A stretch of DNA of 64,000 nucleotides, from assembly GCF_036227125.1 (NCBI RefSeq), contig NZ_CP109435.1:1116001-1180000 (forward strand), in the 5' to 3' direction. The position numbers and the translations under genes were made by a program. The notes below the pieces were generated by a model. The model saw only the letters and a list, made by a program, of their open reading frames with translations. It did not search any database and had not been told where the DNA came from. Of this stretch, positions 16,435 to 26,437 are shown in pieces (the first letter of the stretch is position 1; each line of letters opens with the position of its first letter). This DNA is from Streptomyces sp. NBC_01485. GTDB taxonomy: Bacteria; Actinomycetota; Actinomycetes; Streptomycetales; Streptomycetaceae.

Positions 16435-18036
16435 TTACGGCTTGGGTATGGCGTGCGGCGCGCAGGTCACGTCCGCGGTGTCCAGCTTGCCGGTGAGGAG
16501 GTAGGCGTCCACCCGCGTGTTGATGCAGGTGTTGACCAGGCCGGTGACCCCGTGGGAGCCGGCGCCCTTCTCGGTGATCAGGCGCGAGCCCTTGAACCGC
16601 TTGTGCAGTTCGACGGCGCCGTCGTACGGGGTGGCCGCGTCATTCGTGGACTGCACGATCATCACCGGCGGCAGGCCCTTGTGGGTCTTGACCTCCACCG
16701 GGGTCTGCTGCTTGACCGGCCAGGTGGCGCACGGCAGGTTCATCCAGGCGTTGGCCCAGGTCATGAACGGGTGGCTCTTGTGGAGCGCCGTGTTGTCCCG
16801 GTCCCACTTCGTCCAGCTGGTGGGCCACTTGGCGTCGGTGCACTCGACGGCCGTGTAGACGGCGTTGCCGTTCTCCGAGGCGATGTTGCCGGCCTTGTCC
16901 GTCAGATCGGGGGCGGCGGCGTCGACGAGGGCCTTGGTGTCCCCGGCGAAGTACTTGCTGAAGACCGTGGCGACCGGGACCCACGAGGAGTCGTAGTACG
17001 GGGCGCTCTGGAAGAAGGAGATCAGCTCGGCCGGGCCGACGACCCCGCCGAGGGGCTTCTTCTTCGCGGCGGCACGCAGGGTGAGCCACTTGGCCTGGAC
17101 GGCGGCGCGGGTCTTGCCGAGGTGGAAGGTCGCGTCGTTGGCGGCGACCCAGTCCTGCCAGTTGTTCCAGCGGCCCTCGAAGGCGACGTCCTGGTCGAGG
17201 TTGGCCTCGTACCAGATCTTCTCGCGGGAGGGGTTGACCACGCTGTCGACGATCATGCGGCGCACGTGGCCCGGGAACATGGACCCGTAGACGGCGCCGA
17301 GGTAGGTGCCGTAGGAGACGCCCAGGAAGTTGAGCTTCTTCTCGCCGAGGGCGGCCCGGATGACGTCCAGGTCGCGGACGGTGTTCCGCGTGGTCATCTG
17401 CGCGAGCACGGCCTTGCCGGTGCGCTCGGCGCACCCCTGCGCGTACGCGCGGGCGAGCTTGCGCTGGGCGCGCTTGTCGGCCGCGTTGCTCGGGACCGGG
17501 TCGGCCTTGGGCGCCTTGACGAACTCCTGCGGGTCGGCGCAGGAGATGGGCGCGGAGTGGCCGACGCCGCGCGGGTCGAAGCCCACGAAGTCGTAGGCCT
17601 TGGCCACGTTGGTCCACAGGGGGGCCTTGGTGGTCACGCGGCGCGGGAAGCGCATCCCGGAGCCGCCGGGGCCGCCGGGGTTGTAGACGAGCGCGCCCTG
17701 GCGCTGCTTGGCCGTGCCCGTGTTGCCGATGCGGTCGACGGCGATCTTGATCTTCTTGCCGTTGGGCCTGGCGTAGTCGAGCGGCACGGTGACCCAGCCG
17801 CACTGGATCGGCTTCTCGAGACCCCAGTCGGCGGGGCAGTCCTGCCAGTTGATGCCGGCCTTGGCGGCCAGCTCCGCGGCGAGCGCGGCGCCGCGCGTCT
17901 CGCGGTCCTGCCCCGAACGGCCGCTGGTCGCGCTCGCGGTGGGCGCCGCGACGGCACCTGCGAGCAGCGTCGCGGCGACGAGCACGCCGGCCGATCCGAG
18001 CGCGGCGGTCCGCTTGTTCGGTCGTATGTCCCTCAA
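16435..18036 (-). CDS. tap: secreted tripeptidyl aminopeptidase
   Basis: A 533-residue alpha/beta-hydrolase serine peptidase of the Streptomyces Tap family, which removes tripeptides from protein N-termini outside the cell. A signal peptide (residues 1-36, RPNKRTAALGSAG then a hydrophobic core and ATASA-type end) precedes a short propeptide-like region. The oxyanion segment is YNPGGPGGSG (about residue 118). The nucleophile is in GVSYGTYLG (about 240), the Asp in QSTNDAATPY (about 465) and the His in GAGSHGVTG (about 493). The start is TTG at 18036 with AGGGGGAG 8 nt upstream. Confidence 0.92.
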   Translation of the reverse strand: MRDIRPNKRTAALGSAGVLVAATLLAGAVAAPTASATSGRSGQDRETRGAALAAELAAKAGINWQDCPADWGLEKPIQCGWVTVPLDYARPNGKKIKIAVDRIGNTGTAKQRQGALVYNPGGPGGSGMRFPRRVTTKAPLWTNVAKAYDFVGFDPRGVGHSAPISCADPQEFVKAPKADPVPSNAADKRAQRKLARAYAQGCAERTGKAVLAQMTTRNTVRDLDVIRAALGEKKLNFLGVSYGTYLGAVYGSMFPGHVRRMIVDSVVNPSREKIWYEANLDQDVAFEGRWNNWQDWVAANDATFHLGKTRAAVQAKWLTLRAAAKKKPLGGVVGPAELISFFQSAPYYDSSWVPVATVFSKYFAGDTKALVDAAAPDLTDKAGNIASENGNAVYTAVECTDAKWPTSWTKWDRDNTALHKSHPFMTWANAWMNLPCATWPVKQQTPVEVKTHKGLPPVMIVQSTNDAATPYDGAVELHKRFKGSRLITEKGAGSHGVTGLVNTCINTRVDAYLLTGKLDTADVTCAPHAIPKP

Positions 18037-18156
18037 GTGGGCACTCCCCCTACATGGTTAACGGTCAGTAGGGGGATCTTCGCGGCTGTGAGGTGCCTGA
18101 GAACAGGTGTCGTTGACCTTCTTTGCCAATCCGATAACCGGAGAGGAACATACCGC

Positions 18157-18915
18157 TCACCGGATGCCGAGCACGGCGAGCGCCTCGTCCAGCGCGCGGC
18201 GCAGCCGCAGCCCGTCGGGCGCGACGGCGGTGACGAGGGCGGCGGGCCCGGCCAGCGGCATGACACAGGCGTACTCCCCGACCATCCGGGACGCCACCGC
18301 CTGCGCGGCGAACTCCGGCCGCACGAGGACGAGTTGCCCCACGGCGCGGTGTCCCGCGAGTACGGCGGGCCCGTCCCAGCCGCCGGGCGCACCGGGCCCG
18401 CAGGCCAGTTCCTGGTCGAGGACGACCCGTCCCGCGACCCGCACGGCCAGCCGGCTGGTGAGCCGGCCGGGTTCCTCCCCGACCCGCCCGAGCACCTGCT
18501 CCTCGCGCAGCACGAGCCGGGCCCCGGCGTCGAGGCCGACCCGGGTGGTGACGTACAGGTCGCTGCCCCTGGCGGAGATCAACTGCTCGGGCAGCCAGTG
18601 CAGTTCGCCGTCGCCCTCGACGGTGAGGCGGACGTCGTAGTGGGCCTCGTCCTTCACCTGTCCGGGCAGCGCGATGGTGGCGGCGGCCGATCCGACGTGC
18701 AGCCGGGCGCCGTGTTCGACGGCCGCCTCCACGGCGAAGCGGTCGCCGCCGAGGGGTCCGCTCATCGCCCCGACGAGCACGACACGCGCCTCGCCGCCAT
18801 GGGCCCGGGTGCGGCGCAGCGCGAGCGGCCCGTCGCTCTCCAGCACGGGCAGGGAGGTGCCTCCGCGGCCGTCGTCCCGTGCCCGGATCCGCGCGGTGGC
18901 GTGCACACCGCCCAC
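18157..18915 (-). CDS. ureD: urease accessory protein UreD
   Basis: A 252-residue protein of the UreD/UreH family, the scaffold that helps UreF and UreG deliver nickel to urease. Typical features are GPLGGDRF (about residue 54), LPEQLI (about 107) and a conserved GEYACVMPLAGPAA region near the end. It is the last gene of ureABCFGD and starts at GTG 18915, one base after the ureG stop, so it is translated together with ureG. Confidence 0.92.
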   Translation of the reverse strand: MGGVHATARIRARDDGRGGTSLPVLESDGPLALRRTRAHGGEARVVLVGAMSGPLGGDRFAVEAAVEHGARLHVGSAAATIALPGQVKDEAHYDVRLTVEGDGELHWLPEQLISARGSDLYVTTRVGLDAGARLVLREEQVLGRVGEEPGRLTSRLAVRVAGRVVLDQELACGPGAPGGWDGPAVLAGHRAVGQLVLVRPEFAAQAVASRMVGEYACVMPLAGPAALVTAVAPDGLRLRRALDEALAVLGIR

Positions 18916-18916
18916 G

Positions 18917-19594
18917 TCACGCCGTCCAGGCGGCGAGCTGCGCCCGCACCCACGCGGCGACGTCCGTCACGCCGCTGTCGCCGCGCAACGACTGGAAGAC
19001 GACGGGGAGTTCGGCGCGCTGGGCCTTGGCGTCGGCGGCCATCCGGGCGAGGTCGGAGCCGACGTACGGCGCGAGGTCGGTCTTGTTGACGACGAGCAGG
19101 TCGGCGGTGGTGACGCCGGGCCCGCCCTTGCGCGGGATGTCGTCCCCGCCGGCGACGTCGATCACGAAGATCTGCGCGTCGACGAGCCCCTTGGAGAAGG
19201 TGGCGGTGAGGTTGTCCCCGCCGGACTCGACCAGGACGAGATCGAGCGGCCCGACGGCGTCCTCCAGATCCTCCACGGCCTCGAGGTTGGCGGAGATGTC
19301 GTCCCGGATCGCGGTGTGCGGGCAGGCGCCCGTCTCGACGGCGGTGATCCGCTCGGGCGGCAGCACGGCCTCCCGCAGCAGGAACTCGGCGTCCTCGCGC
19401 GTGTAGATGTCGTTCGTGACGACGGCCAGCGCCAATGTGTCCCGCAGCTCCCGGCAGAGCGCGGCCACGGTCGCGGTCTTCCCGGACCCGACGGGCCCAC
19501 CGAGCCCGATCCGCATCGCCCGCCGCGAACCGTCGGCGCGTCGAGCGTCGGCGCCGACCGCGGCCGGGCCGTCGTGGGAGTGGTCAAGATGCAT
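18917..19594 (-). CDS. ureG: urease accessory GTPase UreG
   Basis: A 225-residue SIMIBI-class GTPase that supplies energy for nickel insertion. The P-loop [10 protein letters not shown] lies at about residue 32, the nickel-binding CPH in [13 protein letters not shown] at about 91-93, the switch [12 protein letters not shown] at about 123, and the guanine motif NKTD at about 171. The N-terminus MHLDHSHDG has three histidines and may bind nickel. About 60 nt separate it from ureF. Confidence 0.95.
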   Translation of the reverse strand: MHLDHSHDGPAAVGADARRADGSRRAMRIGLGGPVGSGKTATVAALCRELRDTLALAVVTNDIYTREDAEFLLREAVLPPERITAVETGACPHTAIRDDISANLEAVEDLEDAVGPLDLVLVESGGDNLTATFSKGLVDAQIFVIDVAGGDDIPRKGGPGVTTADLLVVNKTDLAPYVGSDLARMAADAKAQRAELPVVFQSLRGDSGVTDVAAWVRAQLAAWTA

Positions 19595-19654
19595 GCTGCG
19601 GCTCCTGTTCCAACATGTCTCGCGGAAGGGGTTCTTGAGGGGCTGGGACAGGTC

Positions 19655-20329
19655 CTAGGAGGCGAACAGGCGTACCGGCCATGCCGCATGCACCTCCGCC
19701 CCGATCTCCAGCAGCGGCGCGGACGCCGCGGGCAGCGCGTCGACGCCGGCCGTCGACACGGCGGCCCCCGCCGTCACCGCCCGGTCGACCACCCGGTCCA
19801 GCTCCGGTGCCAGCCGGGCCAGTGCCGCCGTCGCCTCGAACGGGTCCAGGCTCAGCAACCGCACCACGGCCGTCGCCGGTCCGCTCACGCTCTCGTAGAC
19901 CGCGCAGTACGCCGCGTCCTCCGCCCCGAGACCGGCCGCCCGCGCGGTCAGGCCCAACACCACCGGCTGGTGGGCGCCCTTGGGGAACTCCCGTGCCAGG
20001 GCCTCCAGTTCGGGACTCGGCCAGGTCGACCGGGCGGCCCGCACGAGTTGCCGGCCCAGTCTGCGGGCGGCCACCCGCAACGCCGGGGACGGCGTGCGGG
20101 CGTCCGCCGCCGCGTCCAGTTCCACCGGGTCCGCCCCGGCGGCCGCCGCCGCGGCCAGCGCCGCGGCGACCAGTCCCGCCGTGTACAGCCGACCCCGGCA
20201 GAAGGCCTCCAGGCTCGCCGCACCGGTGATCCGTCCGGCCTTGACGGCCTCCTCCGCCCCGCCGGAGTGCGCGTGCCCGCCTGCGGGGAAGCGGCCGTCG
20301 GCCAGGACCAGGAGCGCCGCCCTGCCCAT
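19655..20329 (-). CDS. ureF: urease accessory protein UreF
   Basis: A 224-residue all-helical protein that gates UreG during urease activation. It shows the N-terminal LADGRFPAGGHAHSGG segment typical of UreF. An in-frame GTG lies directly before the ATG at 20329, so the start could be one codon earlier. It follows ureC after 43 nt. The middle is very rich in alanine. Confidence 0.9.
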   Translation of the reverse strand: MGRAALLVLADGRFPAGGHAHSGGAEEAVKAGRITGAASLEAFCRGRLYTAGLVAAALAAAAAAGADPVELDAAADARTPSPALRVAARRLGRQLVRAARSTWPSPELEALAREFPKGAHQPVVLGLTARAAGLGAEDAAYCAVYESVSGPATAVVRLLSLDPFEATAALARLAPELDRVVDRAVTAGAAVSTAGVDALPAASAPLLEIGAEVHAAWPVRLFAS

Positions 20330-20372
20330 CACCGACCGCCCATCGAGAACGTATCCACCGAGAACGTGCCCA

Positions 20373-22086
<1,714 letters not shown>

Positions 22087-22094
<8 letters not shown>

Positions 22095-22398
22095 CGAGGG
22101 CACCTCCGGTCTCCCCGCGCAGACCCGGCACGACACGGGCGCCGGCGAGGGGGACGAGTTCGACGTCGACGGGGATCCCGGGCTCGAACCGCACGGCGGT
22201 GCCGGCGGAGACGTTCAGCCGCTTGCCGCGCGCGGCGGCGCGGTCGAAGTCCAGGCCCGGGTTGGCCTCGGCGAAGTGGTAGTGGGAGCCGACCTGGACG
22301 GGCCGGTCGGCGGCGTTGAGGACGGTGAGCCGGGTGACCTCGCGGCCCTCGTTGTACACGACAGGCTCGTCCGCGAAGAGGATCTCGCCGGGAATCAT
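22087..22398 (-). CDS. ureB: urease subunit beta
   Basis: A 103-residue subunit beginning [13 protein letters not shown], as is typical, with the conserved [12 protein letters not shown] (about residue 35) and FEPG (about 71) segments. It lies between ureA (10-nt gap) and ureC (8-nt overlap). The separate alpha, beta and gamma subunits are the usual bacterial arrangement. Confidence 0.96.
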
Positions 22399-22408
22399 CG
22401 AGGCCCCC

Positions 22409-22711
<303 letters not shown>

Positions 22712-23312
22712 GTCCCACCTCACATCCTCGCTCCGGACCGTGCGGGGCCCGGTTGCCGCGGCCACGAGGAAAAGCCCCTGGTGGCATGGACCGGCAGGCT
22801 AGTTGGGCCGCATTTCAGGCAAGTTAACCGAGCTGTGATCGATTCAGACCCCCCGACACCGGACCGACCCGGCCGGAAGAGCGACTACGGGGCGACGAGG
22901 CCCGGCACGACGGCGATCACCGTTCAGCGTGCGGCGCGCCGTCGAGGATCCGGCGGCGGCCGGTGTCGAGGCGGGCCCGGGATACGCCCGGCTCGCCCCC
23001 GCCCGCACCGCGGCGACGTGGAGCAGTGGAGCGGCAGGCCGGGGGCGACCACCGTGCCGTATACGGTCCAGTCCTCGGCGATCCCCTCACGCGGCAGGCA
23101 ACGGCACCCGGCACAGACGGTGGACGTCGCCGCGCCCGTCCCATCGACCGACCCAGCGGCGCGGCCCTCAGCGCGAGCGTGCTCCCGCCGGGCCTCGCCG
23201 GGGTCGCGGGCCGGCTCAGCGGTGAGCCGCCCCGCTCGAGCCGCGTTCGGCCGACGCGCCCAGGCCGACCGCCGAGGCACAGGAGCCGCCCCGGCCCGCG
23301 TCACCTCCGTGC
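22712..23312. other. 601-bp region without a recognisable gene, containing the urease promoter
   Basis: The part next to ureA should hold the promoter of the urease operon and includes a possible GlnR box. From about 22,860 to 23,312 I see only high-GC sequence with chance open frames on both strands. None has a good ribosome site or a recognisable motif. The stretch lies downstream of the antitoxin gene where a toxin partner would be expected, but I do not see one. Confidence 0.5.
22812..22827 (-). promoter_or_regulatory. possible GlnR box upstream of ureA
   Basis: On the minus strand TTAAC-TTGCCT-GAAAT matches the GlnR half-site pattern gTnAC-N6-GaAAc at most positions. It lies about 100 bp upstream of the ureA start. 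GlnR is known to control urease in S. coelicolor; the assignment of this copy is an inference. Confidence 0.4.
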
Positions 23313-23591
23313 CTACGACGGGCTCGCCCCCCGGTGTTCTGCCGTGATCCCGAACCGGTGTTGTTCGCGGGGAGCGGACGCGACCTCGCGGACCGCGGCG
23401 ACCGCGCTGATCACCGGCTGCTCCGCGGGCCGGTCCAGTTCGTCGAGTCGCTCCAGGTCGGCGGCGGAGACGAGGGCGACGAGGGGCTTGCCGTGCCGGG
23501 TCACGACGACGCGCTCACCGCCGTACACCACGCGGTTGATCAGGTCGGCGAGCTCAGCCCTGGCTTGCGTCACCGGAATCTCGTAGGCCAT
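23313..23591 (-). CDS. Phd/YefM-family antitoxin
   Basis: A 92-residue protein with the family fold: [21 protein letters not shown] (in two parts), then [26 protein letters not shown], a DNA-binding N-terminal domain followed by a flexible tail that would bind a toxin. It starts at ATG 23591, six bases after a TAGAAT box, so its mRNA is probably leaderless. No toxin gene is visible on either side, which makes it an orphan or a solitary regulator. Confidence 0.85.
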   Translation of the reverse strand: MAYEIPVTQARAELADLINRVVYGGERVVVTRHGKPLVALVSAADLERLDELDRPAEQPVISAVAAVREVASAPREQHRFGITAEHRGASPS

Positions 23592-23597
23592 ACCCCC

Positions 23598-23623
23598 ATT
23601 CTAACGTCACGTACATCCTGTAC
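23598..23623 (-). promoter_or_regulatory. leaderless promoter and GTAC palindrome of the antitoxin gene
   Basis: On the minus strand a TAGAAT -10 box (23603-23598) ends six bases before the antitoxin ATG. GTAC-N5-GTAC (23611-23623) lies just upstream and could be the operator for antitoxin autorepression. The same intergenic region must also carry the divergent clpP promoter. Confidence 0.4.
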
Positions 23624-23672
23624 ATTTTTTACAGATGCGCCAGACGCAGCAGGCGCAGAAGGAGGGGCTCCC

Positions 23673-24311
23673 ATGAACCGATCACCGTCCGCCCGCCATG
23701 TCCTGCCCGAGTTCACCGAACGCACGAGCTTCGGGCACCGGACGATGGATCCGTACTCGAAGCTGCTGGAGGAGCGGATCGTCTTTCTGGGGACGCCGGT
23801 CGACGACATCGCGGCGAACAACGTGATGGCCCAGTTCATGTACCTGGAGCACAAGGACCCGGACCGGGACATCGCGCTGTACATCAACTCCCCGGGCGGC
23901 TCGTTCAGCGCGATGACGGCCCTGTACGACACGATCCGGTACGTCACCTGCGACGTGGCGACGACCTGCCTGGGCCGGGCGGACTCGTCCGCCGCGGTGC
24001 TGCTGGCGGCGGGTGCGCCGGGCAAGCGGTTCGCGCTGCCGGGCGCGCGGATGACGATCCGCCAGCCGTCGCTGCCCGAGCCCGTCGAGGGGCAGGCCAG
24101 CGATCTCGTCATCGAGGCGGACGAGCTGTTGCGCACCCGGGCCACCCTGGAGGAGATGCTCGTACGGCACACCGGGCGCACTCCGGAGCAGGTGACCGCG
24201 GACATGGAGCGGGACAAAGTCCTCACCGCCCAGGAGGCCGTGGAGTACGGCCTGGTGGACGAGATCATCTCCAGCCGCAAGACCTCGGCCGGCGCGCCGG
24301 ACGGGAGGTGA
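23673..24311 (+). CDS. ClpP-family protein with substituted catalytic histidine
   Basis: A 212-residue ClpP homologue starting at ATG 23673 behind GGAGGGG. The fold motifs are present: [12 protein letters not shown] (about residue 70) and [14 protein letters not shown] (about 113). The nucleophile position is Ser105 in GRADSSAAV and the Asp position Asp181 in MERDK. The His of the usual IHQPS is Arg130 (IRQPS), encoded by CGC, one base from a His codon. With the triad broken, the chain should not hydrolyse peptides alone and may act as a structural or regulatory subunit with other ClpP paralogues. A small gene follows after 7 nt. Confidence 0.85.
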   Translation: MNRSPSARHVLPEFTERTSFGHRTMDPYSKLLEERIVFLGTPVDDIAANNVMAQFMYLEHKDPDRDIALYINSPGGSFSAMTALYDTIRYVTCDVATTCLGRADSSAAVLLAAGAPGKRFALPGARMTIRQPSLPEPVEGQASDLVIEADELLRTRATLEEMLVRHTGRTPEQVTADMERDKVLTAQEAVEYGLVDEIISSRKTSAGAPDGR

Positions 24312-24318
24312 GCCGCCG

Positions 24319-24624
24319 ATGGTGCCCGAACTGCCGCCGCTGCCCGCGCTGACCCGGGCCGAGGCCGAGCTGATCGACGGCTACCTCGACGTCGTCGACC
24401 TGCTGGGCCGGATCAACCCCGCCCACCACGGGGACACGTACCGCGGACTGCGCGCCGCCCAGGCGCTGGTGAGCAAGGCGACCGCGCTGCGCGACGCGCT
24501 GACGCTGATGCACCAGCGGGGCGAGAGCGAGCTGCACGCGCCGACGCTCGCGCGGGCGCTGCGCGTCCTCGACGGGGAGCGTCGCACGGCGCGCGTCACG
24601 GTCCCTCCGCTCTCCGACAGTTGA
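24319..24624 (+). CDS. small hypothetical protein, operon with the ClpP homologue
   Basis: A 101-residue soluble, mostly helical protein (ELIDGYLDVVDLLGRI, LVSKATALRDALTLMHQRGE). The ribosome site GGGAGGTG overlaps the stop of the ClpP gene, so the two are translated from one message. No known domain is recognised. Its pairing with a catalytically altered ClpP suggests an adaptor or partner, but this is inference from position only. Confidence 0.7.
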   Translation: MVPELPPLPALTRAEAELIDGYLDVVDLLGRINPAHHGDTYRGLRAAQALVSKATALRDALTLMHQRGESELHAPTLARALRVLDGERRTARVTVPPLSDS

Positions 24625-24828
24625 CACGGCCCGCCTCCGGGCCGGACGGCCCGCGCCCCGCGCGTGTCGTGCGGCCCGGAGTTGAAACGGACCAGTCGAG
24701 GTACCCCCGTACGGCGTAGCGTGCGCTGCCTCCGCAGGCCGGTCGAGGTTGCGCAAAAGAGAACGATTCGGGCGGAATTATAGGCTCCGCCGCTGGTCCG
24801 GGGCCCTTTGGCGACCTTTGACGACCTT

Positions 24829-24854
24829 GACACCTGATCGGCCATCAGGGTGTC
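24829..24854. repeat. inverted repeat upstream of the riboswitch
   Basis: GACACCTGAT (24829-24838) and ATCAGGGTGTC (24844-24854) form an imperfect inverted repeat with one bulged G. It overlaps a TTGACA at 24827-24832. It could be an operator over a -35 box or a weak terminator for the preceding operon. Confidence 0.4.
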
Positions 24855-24950
24855 CACCCGAACGGGTGAGTGGTGAGTAACCCCACAAATCCCCGGTTCC
24901 ATTGGGTTTTTCGGACATCGGTGAGTCAAGATCCCTGACTGACGACAAGC

Positions 24951-24970
24951 CCCCGCCACAAGAGGCGGGG
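24951..24970 (+). other. small GC hairpin upstream of the riboswitch
   Basis: CCCCGCC (24951-24957) pairs perfectly with GGCGGGG (24964-24970) with a 6-nt loop. It lies just before the conserved riboswitch sequence and may be a leader stem. Confidence 0.4.
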
Positions 24971-24979
24971 CGGTCCGGG

Positions 24980-25175
24980 CGGACGCCGAGTCCTGCCGCC
25001 TCCCGGATGACCGGTCGACAGAAGTGCATCGGCAGGAGTGGAGGACCCAAGCACGACGGGTCGCCGGAACGGTCACGCCATGACCGGGCCGAGCAGCCCT
25101 TGGGGTGAAGCCGCGTCAGCGGCCGGGCAACTTCGCCAGCCCGAATCCGACAGGTCATCCTTCACAGGCGGCTGA
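24980..25175 (+). promoter_or_regulatory. ydaO-type c-di-AMP riboswitch
   Basis: The 5' leader of the NlpC/P60 gene contains the conserved ydaO blocks in order: GCCGAGTCCTGCCG (24984), CGGCAGGAG (25030) pairing with it, GGAGGACCCAA, TTGGGGTGAAGCCGCG (25100), GGGCAACTTCGCCAG (25125) and the 3' signature CCGAATCCGACAGG then TCATCCTTCACAGGCGG (25141-25172). This class binds c-di-AMP and in Streptomyces commonly controls cell-wall hydrolase genes, usually turning them off when the ligand is high. The exact 5' limit is approximate. Confidence 0.9.
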
Positions 25176-25188
25176 CGAAGGGTTGCGC

Positions 25189-25662
25189 ATGACTGCGCTC
25201 AATCGTGTCCCGTCGCTCATGGTCCGGGCCGGTACGGCCTCGGCTTTCGCCATCGCCGCCGTGGGCGGCTCGGTCGTGGTCCCGGGGCTCGCCACCGACG
25301 CCGCGGCCGCCACACCGGCGACGAAGGCGCTCCAGATCGCGGCATCGAAGAAGGGTGCCCCGTACAAGTACGGAGCCACAGGGCCGAAGAGGTTCGACTG
25401 CTCAGGGCTCACGCTGTACTCGTACAAGAAGGCGGGCAAGAGCCTGCCTCGGACGGCGGCCCAGCAGTACAACAAGACGAAGCACATCTCGGCGTCCGGC
25501 CGTAAGGCGGGCGACCTGGTGTTCTTCCACTCGGGTTCGAACGTGTACCACGTCGGGATCTACGCGGGCAGCGGCAAGATCTGGCACTCGCCGAAGACCG
25601 GAGACGTGGTGAAGCTGCAGAAGATCTGGACCAAGAGCGTCTGGTACGGCCGGGTCCGCTAG
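25189..25662 (+). CDS. secreted NlpC/P60 cell-wall hydrolase
   Basis: A 157-residue exported peptidoglycan endopeptidase. A signal peptide (residues 1-41, ending ATDAAAA) is followed directly by the NlpC/P60 domain. The catalytic Cys is in RFDCSGLT (about residue 70), the His in VYHVGIY (about 121) and the third polar residue in IWHSP (about 133). There are no SH3 or coiled-coil domains, so this is a minimal enzyme. The gene starts at ATG 25189 at the end of a c-di-AMP riboswitch, which ties it to osmotic and wall control. Confidence 0.92.
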   Translation: MTALNRVPSLMVRAGTASAFAIAAVGGSVVVPGLATDAAAATPATKALQIAASKKGAPYKYGATGPKRFDCSGLTLYSYKKAGKSLPRTAAQQYNKTKHISASGRKAGDLVFFHSGSNVYHVGIYAGSGKIWHSPKTGDVVKLQKIWTKSVWYGRVR

Positions 25663-25707
25663 GCCCGCCGAACCTCTCGCGGCGGTGCCGGCGTCCCTGA
25701 CGCGCCG

Positions 25708-26223
25708 TCACCGCCCCGGGATCTCGCCCTCCGCGGGGGCCGCCGGGGCAGTCAGGGCTCCGGTCACCGGCTCCACGGTGGGGACCGACGTCGGAACCGC
25801 CGTCGGGACGGTCCACGGGAGTTCCACGGTGACCGTCTTGCCGCCCTCCCGGGTGGGCCGCACTCTCAGCTTGCCGCCGCACTCCGCGGTCAGCCAGCGA
25901 ATGATCACCATGCCTCGGCCGTTGTCCTGCTGGACGGCGGCCGGCAGTCGTTGCGGGAAGCGCGGGTGGCTGTCGGTGACGCCGATGCGCAGATGCTCGT
26001 CACGCTCGAGGACGAGGCCCACCGTGAAGGTGGGCGACTGCCCGAAGGTGTGCTGTACGGCGTTGGTGGCGAGTTCCGAGACGATCAGCCGGACGGTGTC
26101 GGCCACCTCCGCGTCCGCCGGCAGACCCCATTCCCCGAGGGTGCCGGCCACGAAGCCGCGGGCCGTGGAGACCGAGGCGGGATCGCTCGGCAGAGTGACG
26201 GATGCTTCCAGGTGATCTGCCAT
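25708..26223 (-). CDS. RsbW-like ATP-binding protein
   Basis: A 171-residue HATPase_c protein of the small anti-sigma-factor type. The N-box is VSELATNAVQHTFG (about residue 47) and the G-boxes include DNGRGMVIIRWL (about 99). A proline/threonine/valine-rich tail (about 135-171) follows. It is divergent from an XRE gene and a DUF397 gene; these three types together form the common Streptomyces WhiJ-like module. In such modules the ATPase may oppose a regulator, but here partner and target are unknown. Confidence 0.85.
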   Translation of the reverse strand: MADHLEASVTLPSDPASVSTARGFVAGTLGEWGLPADAEVADTVRLIVSELATNAVQHTFGQSPTFTVGLVLERDEHLRIGVTDSHPRFPQRLPAAVQQDNGRGMVIIRWLTAECGGKLRVRPTREGGKTVTVELPWTVPTAVPTSVPTVEPVTGALTAPAAPAEGEIPGR

Positions 26224-26352
26224 GGCGACGTCGTCCCTTTCCCACGGGACCGAGGTCCGACACGGTGCGTGTGGTTCGAGTACGGTCCCGGACTGGCTGC
26301 TTCTTCGCCAGACTGCCATCACCGCACCGGTCACGGGTGGCGATCCACCAAG

Positions 26353-26400
26353 ATATGCATATATCTGTCGCTCAATGCGGTGAACTCTGCGACGACAGAG
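26353..26400. promoter_or_regulatory. palindromes in the divergent promoter of the HATPase/XRE genes
   Basis: The AT-rich palindrome ATATGCATAT (26353-26362) and the inverted repeat CTCTG-N6-CAGAG (26385-26400) lie just upstream of the XRE gene. TCTGTCG (26364-26370) and CGACAGA (26393-26399) form a wider inverted repeat. They are candidate operators for the XRE protein. Confidence 0.35.
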
Positions 26401-26437
26401 CGTATTCGGACGGCCCGGGAGGAGTAAGGAGGAGTCC

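Noticed and set aside
22924..23304. Minus-strand 126-codon frame as toxin partner of the Phd antitoxin
   Set aside because: Low-complexity Arg/Pro-rich translation, no match to Doc, YoeB, RelE or PIN patterns, and no ribosome site.
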